Shown: piece by piece, positions 46,901 through 58,894 of the stretch
How the letters are laid out: each line of letters starts with the position of its first letter
How positions within the stretch are numbered: the stretch's first letter is position 1
Source: Phaeosaccion multiseriatum
Lineage: Eukaryota; Ochrophyta, other classes
Assembly (NCBI GenBank): GCA_965112735.1
Contig: OZ218953.1
Coordinates: 124,001-188,000 of the forward strand
Direction of reading: 5' to 3'
DNA: 64,000 bases
Position numbers and translations under genes: made by a program
The notes under the pieces: model-generated
What the model was told of the DNA's origin: nothing
Databases searched by the model: none
Seen by the model: only the letters and a program-made list of their open reading frames with translations

Positions 46901-48330
46901 GCTAGCTGGAATGGCGCCAAACAGGGCATGGACTGGGCTCAAAAGGCCCAATCTTGCCCTTCGCTCGACCCTACACGCCCCAAGCGGGCCTTGGAAGGGC
47001 ACAAGCATCCGAAACGAGGCATTTGCTGGCCACGAAGTGCCCACATCGGGCATGGGTCGAGCACGAATCGCCCGAGCCAGACACTTGCTAGCTGGAATGG
47101 CGCCAAACAGGGCATGGACTGGGCTCGAAAGGCCCAATCTTGCCCTTCGCTCGACCCAACACGCCCCAAGCGGGCCTTGGAAGGGCACAAGCATCCGAAA
47201 CGAGGCATTTGCTGGCCACGAAGTGCCTACATCGGGCATGGGTCGAGCACGAATCGCCCGAGCCAGACACTTGCTAGCTGGAATGGCGCCAAACAGGGCA
47301 TGGACTGGGCTCGAAAGGCCCAATCTCGCCCTTCGCTCGACCCATCCAACACGCCCCCCAAACGGGCATTTGAAGGGCACAAGCATCCGAAACGAGGCAT
47401 TTGCTGGCCACGAAGTGCCTACATCGGGCATGGGTCGAGCACGAAAGGCCCAACTCAGACACTTGCTAGCTGGAATGACGCCAAACAGGGCATGGACTGG
47501 GCTCAAAAGGCCCAATCTTGCTCTTCGCTCGACCCAACACGCCCCAAGCGGGCCTTGGAAGGGCACAAGCATCCGAAACGAGGCATTTGCTGGCCACGAA
47601 GTGCCCACATCGGGCATGGGTCGAGCACGAATCGCCCGAGCCAGACACTTGCTAGCTGGAATGGCGCCAAACAGGGCATGGACTGGGCTCAAAAGGCCCA
47701 ATCTTGCTCTTCGCTCGACCCAACACGCCCCAAGCGGGCATTTGAAGGGCACAAGCATCCGAAACGAGGCATTTGCTGGCCACGAAGTGCCTACATCGGG
47801 CATGGGTCGAGCACGAATCGCCCGAGCCAGACACTTGCTAGCTGGAATGGCGCCAAACAGGGCATGGACTGGGCTCAAAAGGCCCAATCTTGCCCTTCGC
47901 TCGACCCTACACGCCCCAAGCGGGCCTTGGAAGGGCACAAGCATCCGAAACGAGGCATTTGCTGGCCACGAAGTGCCCACATCGGGCATGGGTCGAGCAC
48001 GAATCGCCCGAGCCAGACACTTGCTAGCTGGAATGGCGCCAAACAGGGCATGGACTGGGCTCGAAAGGCCCAATCTTGCCCTTCGCTCGACCCAACACGC
48101 CCCAAGCGGGCCTTGAAAGGGCACAAGCATCCGAAACGAGGCATTTGCTGGCCACGAAGTGCCCACATCGGGCATGGGTCGAGCACGAATCGCCCGAGCC
48201 AGACACTTGCTAGCTGGAATGGCGCCAAACAGGGCATGGACTGGGCTCGAAAGGCCCAATCTCGCCCTTCGCTCGACCCAGCCAACACGCCCCCCAAACG
48301 GGCATTTGAAGGGCACAAGCATCCGAAACA
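43921..48330 (+). repeat. 186-bp satellite array with 936-bp higher-order repeat
   Basis: About 23-24 head-to-tail monomers of 186 bp (one class is 192 bp). From about 45.2 kb the same five-monomer block (four of 186 plus one of 192 bp) repeats every 936 bp; equivalent points fall at 45216, 46152, 47088 and 48024. Each monomer contains an inverted pair GGGTCGAGC and GCTCGACCC. Because 186 is divisible by three, frames stay open for over 1,200 codons on both strands; I regard these as artefacts. The array abuts inverted E termini on both sides. Confidence 0.97.
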
Positions 48331-51300
48331 GCCTGTTCAGCAGCGCAGCAACGGAACTTTGTTTCTCGCGGAACAGAGACGAGGACGAGGTGGGAGACAT
48401 GGGAGCCAGCAGGGCGAAGCGTCAGCGTAGGTGCTTGGTACCGCCCCAAGGGGGGGGTCCCCTCTGGGGAGATGTACAGTATGTCAGTGAAGCAGGGAAT
48501 TTTGATTTTTCAGAAGAGGAGAGACCTTGGCGTGTGCTGTCACTTACTGAGGCGGCGGAGACAGAGCCCAGGAAGAGTGGAACACACTGTCAAGGAGGAG
48601 AGTAGATACTGGTGTGGTGGAAAGCGAGCCTCTTGTCCTGGGCCCGGACAAAGCGCTTGTGTTGGCCAAGGGGATCCGCCTGGTGTTGCGAGCCGGGATC
48701 CTCGTGGAAGAGGGAGGAAGAGCTAGGGAGACTGTGTCTGGTGTTGCGTGCCGACAGTCTCCACGGTCTTGCGTGCCGGAACTCTTCTTTTCTTTCCTTT
48801 GCCGGTGTTGCGGGGCTCTATGGCTTGGGACAAGCGGTGTCTGGTGTTGCGTGCCGACCGCCTCCACGGTGTTGCGTGCCGGCGCCTTTTGCCCTCTGCG
48901 CCCTTTCTTCCTTGCTGGTATCGCCGTAGGATCCGCGTCCGGTGTTGAGGCCGACGCCCTACTCATCTCTCCGCCCTCTCCTCTCTCCCGTGGCCCAAGG
49001 TTTGGGGGGGGTGGTCCACGGCATTTTTTGTCTTTTTGCGAGGCGAAAGGGGCTCCCGGGTGACGGCAGGCCCCTTAGCTCTTCCAGGTGTCTGTCTGTA
49101 TGTTTGTGTGTGTATGTTTCGACGGTGTTTCTGTGTGTAGGGTGCGTATTTCCTGTGTTTGGCGTGCGAATAAGGGCCTCCTCCACAAAGGAGGCTGGCT
49201 CTGCGCGCGGTGACAACAGCGGCTCATCCCTCGCCATTCCGGCCCTCAGCGGCGGGCGGGGCAGTTCCAGGCAACAGCAGCCGTGGTCACTGCCCCTACA
49301 CACGATGTGTGTTTGTATCTGTGTGTGCTGGTCTGCGTCTGTGTGTGCTAGTGTGCGTTTGTGGGTCCTGGTGTCCCTGTATTGTGCCTTTGTCTATGTC
49401 TGTGTGCCTGTGAATGTTTGTGTACGTCTGCGTGTTTAAGTGTACCTCCCTTGTTGTTGGAGTGTCTCCCACCTACAACAGCAGTATGGCCAGAAGGAGG
49501 CGTACGTGGTCGCCACTGGGCTTGCCTGCAGTCTCTCTGGATGGGTGGGGGCGTAGCTGACCTTCGATACGGGAGCTCGCACGGCTCACCTCCGGCAGCT
49601 ACATCCGAGAGACATATCGGGCCGAGGAGCGGCGAAGGGAAGGAGACGGACTACAGCTGTACCTCCCTCACCATCTCGAACGCATGGGAAGGGGAGGGGG
49701 GGGGTCCGATGGAGGCTCAGCTCTCAGGACAAACAGCAACCGCCAGGCAGTTAGTACGAGCGTCAAAGGTGGCAGCATGGATGCGAAGGCAGCTATTCGG
49801 GCTGTTGGAAGGAACCGGAGAGCCCTTTGATGGTGGTTGGCGCCTCTAGTTTGCGTGTGGAGCGGATATGGGACCTGTGGCCATAACAGCGAACCGATGG
49901 GCGACAAGAGAGGCACAGCATACGAGGGAGAATTGGGAATTGGAAGGCGGCATTGGGAGTGCACGGTACTCGCATTTCGGGAGGTACGGCAGCGTTTGGT
50001 GACCGTCTACGGAGTGTACGGCGATGTACGTCGTCCGGTGCTGAAGGAAATTGGGGCATTGAGCAATCTGGCTACTTATCTGTAATGGACGGCGGAAGCA
50101 TGACGTTTGGTCGTTCACCACAGCTATGGAGTGGAAGTCGGGGCCTGCCTGTGATGCAGAAGAGAAGGTGATGGATTTTTCGGCGTTGGGGCTCGTGAGC
50201 GGTGTGAACATGGAGGATGGGAGAGAACAGGGCTTGTGGCTCGCTCTGCTTGCACGACTCACTTGCAGTAGTATGGATGGACTACCCTCTTGCTATCGTG
50301 CTCGGTGGTCGAGGGATTGATGCCGCCGCGCTTGAGATATTGGACTTGTTCATTTTTCGGGCCCGCAGCACCGAGGTGTTTTGCATTCGTTGTATTGCTC
50401 AGCTGGTACAGCGGAAGTCCGCGGCGGACGGTTGGAATCGCAGCGGAGTGGTCTTGGTACGGCGTGTGCAGAAGGGTAACTTCTACGAGTTGATGTTCGA
50501 AGAGCTTGGAGCGGAAACATGAGCGCTTCTGTGAGGGCATTTTCGGCTTTTCTACAGGGGTTGGATATATGGACACTTCTGGATCTGTGATTCCGGAAAG
50601 AATCCGAATTTGCTGGTTTGGGCGCGCTTTGCTGCTTCCACCAGCCGTGCCAGAGGACTGCGCAGTGTATTTCGCTCAGTGGCTCGCCTCCCCCCCAGCA
50701 CACCATCCCAAGCGAGTGGGGGGTGTGTGATGGTCAGCAGGGGACGTGCGAAGGGACCTCTTCAAAGGACACTGACTCTGCCCGTGGCGACACCAGCGGC
50801 TCCTCCCTCGCCATCATTCCTCCCCCAGCAGCGGGGAGCGCAGCCCTTGGCAACAGCACCAGCAGCCCTACACCGGTACACGCGGCGGGTGTTTGTATGT
50901 GTGTGTGTACTGGTGTGCGTCTGTGTCTACTGGTGCCCCTGTATGTGTATTATTATGTCTGTGTGCGTATGAATGTTTGTGTATCTTTGTGTTTTGTGTA
51001 CCGGCCGACTACGATCGGGAGAGTGGGCTCTCGACTAGGCTGGGGCAGGTGCTGCTGCACCCTCGCAGCGCACCGGTGGGTACTCGGATGGGTGGGGGTG
51101 AAGCGGGACTTGGGGTGCTCACTGCGGTGGCACCCCAAGCTCCACTACATCCGAAACCCGGTGCCCGCCTCCCTCCATGGAGGCGGCCCCCTTGGAGGCG
51201 CTCTGCGCTCCCGAGGTGGGACTCCCTCACGGGACTGCCCCCCCCTACTAATGATGAGTCCTTCCCCCAACGTTAGCTACCCCTGGTCCACGACCTCTCC

Positions 51301-51503
51301 ACCTGCGGAGCAGGTGGGCACTTGGGAGTCCAGCCCTATTCCTCTTGGCCTCGAACACGGCGTGGATGTGGATAGTCCTCAGCATGCATACCGCGACGCC
51401 TTGGAGCGGGAGTCGGACATCTCCCGGGCCCTCGCCTACGACTGAAGGGAGGAGGCCTCTCACTGGCTTCCCACCTTCGCCCGAGCGCCGCGACCGCGCG
51501 AAA
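48331..51503 (+). repeat. Repeat E, copy E1 (3.17 kb, full length)
   Basis: Runs from GCCTGTTCAGCAGCGCAGCA to CGCGACCGCGCGAAA. It has no terminal inverted repeats and no recognised transposase or reverse transcriptase. Inside are a 71-codon frame (MGDMGASRAKRQRRCLVPPQ start, about 48390-48605), an array of GGTGTTGCGTGCCG boxes (48680-48890), two TG-rich segments that are an internal duplication (49190-49480 and 50757-51040), and decayed-coding segments (49556-50580). The last 420 bp are shared with F. Confidence 0.85.
49556..50581 (+). pseudogene. Decayed coding segments inside E1
   Basis: Consecutive frames in one direction carry amino-acid stretches shared with the older relative at 41.6-42.8 kb: AAWMRRQLFGLLEGTGEPFD, then GPACDAEEKV through LLARLTCSSMDG, then ALEILDLFIFRARSTEVFC, VQRKSAADGW and KGNFYELMFEELGAE. 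They lie in different frames here, so the copy is broken or holds introns I cannot place. In E1 the frame stops right after ELGAE; in E2 it continues to LQGLDIWTLLDL. The family is not recognised. Confidence 0.45.
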
Positions 51504-52429
51504 GCCTGTTCAGCAGCGCAGCAACGGAACTTTGTTTCTCGCGGAACAGAGACGAGGACGAGGTGGGAGACATGGGAGCCAGCAGGGCGAAGCGTCAGCG
51601 TAGGTGCTTGGTACCGCCCCAAGGGGGGGGTCCCCTCTGGGGAGATGTACAGTATGTCAGTGAAGCAGGGAATTTAGATTTTTCAGAAGAGGAGAGACCT
51701 TGGCGTGTGCTGTCACTTACTGAGGCGGCGGAGACAGAGCCCAGGAAGAGTGGAACACACTGTCAAGGAGGAGAGTAGATACTGGTGTGGTGGAAAGCGA
51801 GCCTCTTGTCCTGGGCCCGGACAAAGCGCTTGTGTTGGCCAAGGGGATCCGCCTGGTGTTGCGAGCCGGGATCCTCGTGGAAGAGGGAGGAAGAGCTAGG
51901 GAGACTGTGTCTGGTGTTGCGTGCCGACAGTCTCCACGGTCTTGCGTGCCGGAACTCTTCTTTTCTTTCCCACCCACCCACCCTCAGTCTTAGTTTTAGT
52001 TTTAGATACTCATACATTATGGGGGTGAAGCGGGACTTGGGGTGCTCACTGCGGTGGCACCCCAAGCTCCACTACATCCGAAACCCGGTGCCCGCCTCCC
52101 TCCATGGAGGCGGCCCCCTTGGAGGCGCTCTGCGCTCCCGAGGTGGGACTCCCTCACGGGACTGCCCCCCCCTACTAATGATGAGTCCTTCCCCCAACGT
52201 TAGCTACCCCTGGTCCACGACCTCTCCACCTGCGGAGCAGGTGGGCACTTGGGAGTCCAGCCCTATTCCTCTTGGCCTCGAACACGGCGTGGATGTGGAT
52301 AGTCCTCAGCATGCATACCGCGACGCCTTGGAGCGGGAGTCGGACATCTCCCGGGCCCTCGCCTACGACTGAAGGGAGGAGGCCTCTCACTGGCTTCCCA
52401 CCTTCGCCCGAGCGCCGCGACCGCGCGAA
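51504..52429 (+). repeat. Repeat F, copy F1 (internal-deletion derivative of E)
   Basis: 926 bp with both termini of E but lacking its central 2.2 kb. At the deletion point is a filler of about 50 bp with CACCCACCCACCC and three TTTTAGT-like units, absent from E. It starts directly at the end of E1, head to tail. Confidence 0.92.
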
Positions 52430-53125
52430 GAGGCATTTGCTGGCCACGAAGTGCCTACATCGGGCATGGGTCGAGCACGAAAGGCCCAACTCAGACACTT
52501 GCTAGCTGGAATGACGCCAAACAGGACATAGGCCCAATCTTGCTCTTCGCTCGACCCAACACGCCCCAAGCGGGCATTTGAACGGCACAAGCATCCGAAA
52601 CGAGGCATTTGCTGGCCACGAAGTGCCTACATCGGGCATGGGTCGAGCACGAATCGCCCGAGCCAGACACTTGCTAGCTGGAATGGCGCCAAACAGGGCA
52701 TGGGTTGGGCTCGAAAGGCCCAATCTCGCCCTTCGCTCGACCCAACACGCCCCAAGCGGGCCTTTGAAGGGCACAAGCATCCGAAACGAGGCATTTGCTG
52801 GCCACGAAGTGCCTACGTCGGGCATGGGTCGAGCACGAATCGCCCGAGCCAGACACTTGCTAGATGGAATGGCGCCAAACAGGGCATGGACTGGGCTCAA
52901 AAGGCCCAATCTTGCTCTTCGCTCGACCCAACACGCCCCAAGCGGGCATTTGAAGGGCACAAGCATCCGAAACGAGGCATTTGCTGGCCACGAAGTGCCT
53001 ACGTCGGGCATGGGTCGAGCACGAATCGCCCGAGCCAGACACTTGCTAGATGGAATGGCGACAAACAGGGCATGGACTGGGCTCGAAAGGCCCAATCTCG
53101 CCCTTCGCTCGACCCAACACGCCCC
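52430..53125 (+). repeat. 186-bp satellite at the centre of the inverted duplication
   Basis: About 3.8 monomers, flanked on both sides by the same F terminus in opposite orientation (CGACCGCGCGAA on the left, TTCGCGCGGTCG on the right). One monomer at about 52526 lacks 16 bp around GGACTGGGCTCAAAA. Confidence 0.95.
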
Positions 53126-54051
53126 TTCGCGCGGTCGCGGCGCTCGGGCGAAGGTGGGAAGCCAGTGAGAGGCCTCCTCCCTTCAGTCGTAGGCGAGGGC
53201 CCGGGAGATGTCCGACTCCCGCTCCAAGGCGTCGCGGTATGCATGCTGAGGACTATCCACATCCACGCCGTGTTCGAGGCCAAGAGGAATAGGGCTGGAC
53301 TCCCAAGTGCCCACCTGCTCCGCAGGTGGAGAGGTCGTGGACCAGGGGTAGCTAACGTTGGGGGAAGGACTCATCATTAGTAGGGGGGGGCAGTCCCGTG
53401 AGGGAGTCCCACCTCGGGAGCGCAGAGCGCCTCCAAGGGGGCCGCCTCCATGGAGGGAGGCGGGCACCGGGTTTCGGATGTAGTGGAGCTTGGGGTGCCA
53501 CCGCAGTGAGCACCCCAAGTCCCGCTTCACCCCCATAATGTATGAGTATCTAAAACTAAAACTAAGACTGAGGGTGGGTGGGTGGGAAAGAAAAGAAGAG
53601 TTCCGGCACGCAAGACCGTGGAGACTGTCGGCACGCAACACCAGACACAGTCTCCCTAGCTCTTCCTCCCTCTTCCACGAGGATCCCGGCTCGCAACACC
53701 AGGCGGATCCCCTTGGCCAACACAAGCGCTTTGTCCGGGCCCAGGACAAGAGGCTCGCTTTCCACCACACCAGTATCTACTCTCCTCCTTGACAGTGTGT
53801 TCCACTCTTCCTGGGCTCTGTCTCCGCCGCCTCAGTAAGTGACAGCACACGCCAAGGTCTCTCCTCTTCTGAAAAATCTAAATTCCCTGCTTCACTGACA
53901 TACTGTACATCTCCCCAGAGGGGACCCCCCCCTTGGGGCGGTACCAAGCACCTACGCTGACGCTTCGCCATGCTGGCTCCCATGTCTCCCACCTCGTCCT
54001 CGTCTCTGTTCCGCGAGAAACAAAGTTCCGTTGCTGCGCTGCTGAACAGGC
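53126..54051 (-). repeat. Repeat F, copy F2
   Basis: Inverted copy of F1, nearly identical across 926 bp. One difference is visible in the 71-codon frame, where GASRAKRQ of F1 becomes GASMAKRQ. It has the same filler at the deletion point. Confidence 0.93.
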
Positions 54052-54978
54052 TTTCGCGCGGTCGCGGCGCTCGGGCGAAGGTGGGAAGCCAGTGAGAGGC
54101 CTCCTCCCTTCAGTCGTAGGCGAGGGCCCGGGAGATGTCCGACTCCCGCTCCAAGGCGTCGCGGTATGCATGCTGAGGACTATCCACATCCACGCCGTGT
54201 TCGAGGCCAAGAGGAATAGGGCTGGACTCCCAAGTGCCCACCTGCTCCGCAGGTGGAGAGGTCGTGGACCAGGGGTAGCTAACGTTGGGGGAAGGACTCA
54301 TCATTAGTAGGGGGGGGCAGTCCCGTGAGGGAGTCCCACCTCGGGAGCGCAGAGCGCCTCCAAGGGGGCCGCCTCCATGGAGGGAGGCGGGCACCGGGTT
54401 TCGGATGTAGTGGAGCTTGGGGTGCCACCGCAGTGAGCACCCCAAGTCCCGCTTCACCCCCATAATGTATGAGTATCTAAAACTAAAACTAAGACTGAGG
54501 GTGGGTGGGTGGGAAAGAAAAGAAGAGTTCCGGCACGCAAGACCGTGGAGACTGTCGGCACGCAACACCAGACACAGTCTCCCTAGCTCTTCCTCCCTCT
54601 TCCACGAGGATCCCGGCTCGCAACACCAGGCGGATCCCCTTGGCCAACACAAGCGCTTTGTCCGGGCCCAGGACAAGAGGCTCGCTTTCCACCACACCAG
54701 TATCTACTCTCCTCCTTGACAGTGTGTTCCACTCTTCCTGGGCTCTGTCTCCGCCGCCTCAGTAAGTGACAGCACACGCCAAGGTCTCTCCTCTTCTGAA
54801 AAATCTAAATTCCCTGCTTCACTGACATACTGTACATCTCCCCAGAGGGGACCCCCCCCTTGGGGCGGTACCAAGCACCTACGCTGACGCTTCGCCATGC
54901 TGGCTCCCATGTCTCCCACCTCGTCCTCGTCTCTGTTCCGCGAGAAACAAAGTTCCGTTGCTGCGCTGCTGAACAGGC
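54052..54978 (-). repeat. Repeat F, copy F3
   Basis: Direct tandem copy of F2, 927 bp, essentially identical, including the GASMAKRQ variant. Its right end joins E2 head to tail. Confidence 0.93.
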
Positions 54979-57900
54979 TTTCGCGCGGTCACGGCGCTCG
55001 GGCGAAGGTGGGGAGCCAGTGAGAGGCCTCCTCCCTTCAGTCGTAGGCGAGGGCCCGGGAGATGTCCGACTCCCGCTCCAAGGCGTCGCAGTATGCAGGC
55101 TGAGGGCTATCCACATCCACGCCGTAGCCGGCTGTTCGAGGCCAAGAGGAATAGGGCTGGACTCCCAGGTGGCCACCTGCTCCGCAGGTGGAGAGGTCGT
55201 GGACCAGGGGTAGCTAACGTTGGGGGAAGGACTCATCATTAGTAGGGGGGGGCAGTCCCGTGAGGGACTCCCACCTTGGGAGCGCAGAGCGCCTCCAAGG
55301 GGGCCGCCTCCATGGAGGGAGGCGGGCACCGGGTTTCGGATGTAGTGGAGCTTGGGGTGCCACCGCAGTGAGCACCCCAAGTCCCGCTTCACCCCCACCC
55401 ATCCGAGTACCCACCGGTGCGCTGCGAGGGTGCAGCAGCACCTGCCCCAGCCTAGTCGAGAGCCCACTCTCCCGATCGTAGTCGGCCGGTACACAAAACA
55501 CAAAGATACACAAACATTCATACGCACACAGACATAATAATACACATACAGGGGCAACAGTAGACGCAGACGCACACCAGTACACACACACATATAAACA
55601 CCCGCCGCGTGTACCGGTGTAGGGCTGCTGGTGTTGTTGCCAAGGGCTGCGCTCCCCGCTGCTGGGGGAGGAATGATGGCGAGGGAGGAGCCGCTGGTGT
55701 CGCCACGGGCAGAGTCCGTGTCCTTTGAAGAGGTCCCTTCGCACGCCCCCTGCTGACCATCACACACCCCCCACTCGCTTGGGATGGTGTGCGGGGGGGG
55801 GGGCGAGCCACTGAGCGAAATACACTGCGCAGTCCTCTGGCACGGCTGGTGGAAGCAGCAAAGCGCGCCCAAACCGGCAAATTCGGATTCTTTTCGGAAT
55901 CACAGATCCAAAAGTGTCCATATATCCAACCCCTGTAGAAAAGCCGAAAATGCCCTCACCGAAGCGCTCATGTTTTCCGCTCCAAGCTCTTCGAACATCA
56001 ACTCGTAGAAGTTACCCTTCTGCACACGCCGTACCAAGACCACTCCGCTGCGATTCCAACCGTCCGCCGCGGACTTCCGCTGTACCAGCTGAGCAATACA
56101 ACGAATGCCAAACACCTCGGTGCTGCGGGCCCGAAAAATGAACAAGTCCAATATCTCAAGCGCGGCGGCACCAATCCCTCGACCACCGAGCACGATAGCA
56201 AGAGGGTAGTCCATCCATACTACCGGAAGTAAGTCGTGCAAGCAGAGCGAGCCACAAGCCCTGTTCTCTCCCATCCTCCATGTTCACACCGCTCACGAGC
56301 CCCAACGCCGAAAAAACCATCACCTTCTCTTCTGCATCACAGGCAGGCCCCGACTTCCACTCCATAGCTGTTGTGAACGACCAAACATCATGCTTCCGCC
56401 GTCCGTTACAGATAAGTAGCCAGATTGCTCAATGCCCCAATTTCCTTCAGCACCGGACGACGTACATCGCCGTACACTCCGTAGACGGTCACCAAACGCT
56501 GCCGTACCTCCCGAAATGCGAGTACCGTACACTCCCAATGCCGCCTTCCAATTCCCAATTCTCCCTCGTATGCTGTGCCTCTCTTGTCGCCCATCGGTTC
56601 GCTGTTATGGCCACAGGTCCCATATCCGCTCCACACGGAAACTCGAGGCGCCAACCACGATCAAAGGGCTCTCCGGTTCCTTCCAACAGCCCGAATAGCT
56701 GCCTTCGCATCCATGCTGCCACCTTTGACGCTCGTACTAACTGCCTTGCGGTTGCTGTTTGTCCTGAGAGCTGAGCCTCCATCGGACCCCCCCCCTCCCC
56801 CTCCCATGCGTTCGAGATGGTGAGGGAGGTACAGCTGTAGTCCGTCTCCTTCCCTTCGCCGCTCCTCGGCCCGATATGTCTCTCGGATGTAGCTGCCGGA
56901 GGTGAGCCGTGCGAGCTCCCGTATCGAAGGTCAGCTACGCCCCCACCCATCCAGAGAGACTGCAGGCAAGCCCAGTGGCGACCACGTACGCCTCCTTCTG
57001 GCCATACTGCTGTTGTAGGTGGGAGACACTCCAACAACAAGGGAGGTACACTTAAAGACGCAGACGTACACAAACATTCACAGGCACACAGATATAGACA
57101 AAGGCACAATACAGGGACACCAGCACCCACAAACGCACACTAGCACACACAGACGCAGACCAGCACACACAGATACAAACACACATCGTGTGTAGGGGCA
57201 GTGACCACGGCTGCTGTTGCCTAGGACTGCCCCGCCCGCCGTTGAGGGCCGGAATGGCGAGGGATGAGCCGCTGTTGTCACCGCGCGCAGAGCCAGCCTC
57301 CTTTGCGGAGGAGGCCCATATTCGCACGCCAAACACAGGAAATACGCACCCTACACACAGAAACACCGTCTGGACATACACACACAAACATACAGACAAA
57401 CACCTGGAAGAGCTAAGGGGCCTGCCGTCACCCGGGAGCCCCTTTCGTCTCGTAAAAAGACAAAAAATGCCGTGGACCACACCCCCCAAACCTTGGGCCA
57501 CGGGAGAGAGGAGAGGGCGGAGAGATGAGTAGGGCGTCGGCCTCAACACCGGACGCGGATCCTACGGCGATACCAGCAAGGAAGAAAGGGCGAAGAGGGC
57601 AAAAGGCGCCGGCACTCAACACCGGGGAGGCGGTCGGCACTCAACACCAGACACCGCTCCTAAGCCGTAGAGCCCCACAACACCGGCAAAGGGAAAGAAA
57701 AGAAGAGTTCCGGCACTCAACACCGTGGACACTGTCGGCACTCAACACCAGACACAGTCTCCCTATCTCTCCTTCCCTCGCCCACGAGGACCCCGGCACT
57801 CAACACCAGGCGGGTCCCCTTGGCCGACACAAGCGCTCTGTCCGGGCCCAGGACAAGAGGCTCGCTTTCCACCACACCAGTATCTACTCTCCTCCTTGAC

Positions 57901-58159
57901 AGTGTGCTCCACTCTTCCTGGGCTCTGTCTCCGCCGCCTCAGTAAGTGACAGCGCACGCCAAGGTCTCTCCTCTTCTGAAAAATCTAAATTCCCTGCTTC
58001 ACTGACATACTGTACATCTCCCCAGAGGGGACCCCCCCCCTTGGGGCGGTACCAAGCACCTACGCTGACGCTTCGCCCTGCTGGCTCCCATGTCTCCCAC
58101 CTCTTCCTCGTCTCTGTTCCGCGAGAAACAAAGTTCCGTTGCTGCGCTGCTGAACAGGC
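54979..58159 (-). repeat. Repeat E, copy E2 (3,181 bp, full length)
   Basis: Full-length E in inverted orientation to E1. It belongs to the subfamily with GGTGTTGAGTGCCG boxes (57600-57810 on the minus strand). The decayed coding part lies at 55900-57130, where frames of 124 and 213 codons are open. There is an insertion relative to E1 near 55130 (CGTAGCCGGCTGTTCGAGG). It ends at satellite sequence. Confidence 0.9.
55900..57130 (-). pseudogene. Decayed coding segments inside E2
   Basis: The 213-codon frame at 57130-56489 includes AAWMRRQLFGLLEGTGEPFD. The 124-codon frame at 56274-55900 includes ALEILDLFIFRARSTEVF and ends LQGLDIWTLLDL. A middle frame at 56365-56156 has GPACDAEEKVMVFSALGLVS. 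All are shared in translation with the old relative at 41.6-42.8 kb. E3 holds equivalents at about 60866-60471, 60281-60072 and 60190-59816. No start, promoter or known domain is recognised. Confidence 0.45.
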
Positions 58160-58414
58160 TTGCTTGTGCCCTTCAAAGGCCCGCTTGGGGCGTGTTGGGT
58201 CGAGCGAAGGGCGAGATTGGGCCTTTCGAGCCCAACCCATGCCCTGTTTGGCGCCATTCCAGCTAGCAAGTGTCTGGCTCGGGCGATTCGTGCTCGACCC
58301 ATGCCCGATGTAGGCACTTCGTGGCCAGCAAATGCCTCGTTTCGGATGCTTGTGCCCTTCAAAGGCCCGCTTGGGGCGTGTTGGGTCGAGCGAAGAGCAA
58401 GATTGGGCCTATGT
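58160..58414 (-). repeat. 186-bp satellite fragment
   Basis: About 1.4 monomers in reverse orientation to the main array, lying between E2 and a truncated E. Its right end is the 16-bp-deletion variant context (GGGCCTATGTC). Confidence 0.93.
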
Positions 58415-58894
58415 CCACCGGCAAAGGGAAAGAAAAGAAGAGTTCCGGCACTCAACACCGTGGACACTGTCGGCACTCAACACCAGACACAGTCTCCCTA
58501 TCTCTCCTTCCCTCGCCCACGAGGACCCCGGCACTCAACACCAGGCGGGTCCCCTTGGCCGACACAAGCGCTCTGTCCGGGCCCAGGACAAGAGGCTCGC
58601 TTTCCACCACACCAGTATCTACTCTCCTCCTTGACAGTGTGCTCCACTCTTCCTGGGCTCTGTCTCCGCCGCCTCAGTAAGTGACAGCACACGCCAAGGT
58701 CTCTCCTCTTCTGAAAAATCTAAATTCCCTGCTGCACTGACATACTGTACATCTCTCCAGAGGGGACCCCCCCCCTTGGGGCGGTACCAAGCACCTACGC
58801 TGACGCTTCGCCCTGCTGGCTCCCATGTCTCCCACCTCTTCCTCGTCTCTGTTCCGCGAGAAACAAAGTTCCGTTGCTGCGCTGCTGAACAGGC
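58415..58894 (-). repeat. Truncated repeat E (terminal 480 bp)
   Basis: Only the GCCTGTTCAG-side end of E is present, starting within CCGGCAAAGGGAAAGAAAAG. It carries the GGTGTTGAGTGCCG subfamily boxes, like E2 and E3, and joins E3 head to tail. Confidence 0.92.

Noticed and set aside
44000-48430. Open frames of 1,252-1,476 codons in the satellite as a giant repeat protein
   Set aside because: The frame is open because the monomer is 186 bp and GC-rich; several frames on both strands are equally open, and the composition is not that of a folded protein.
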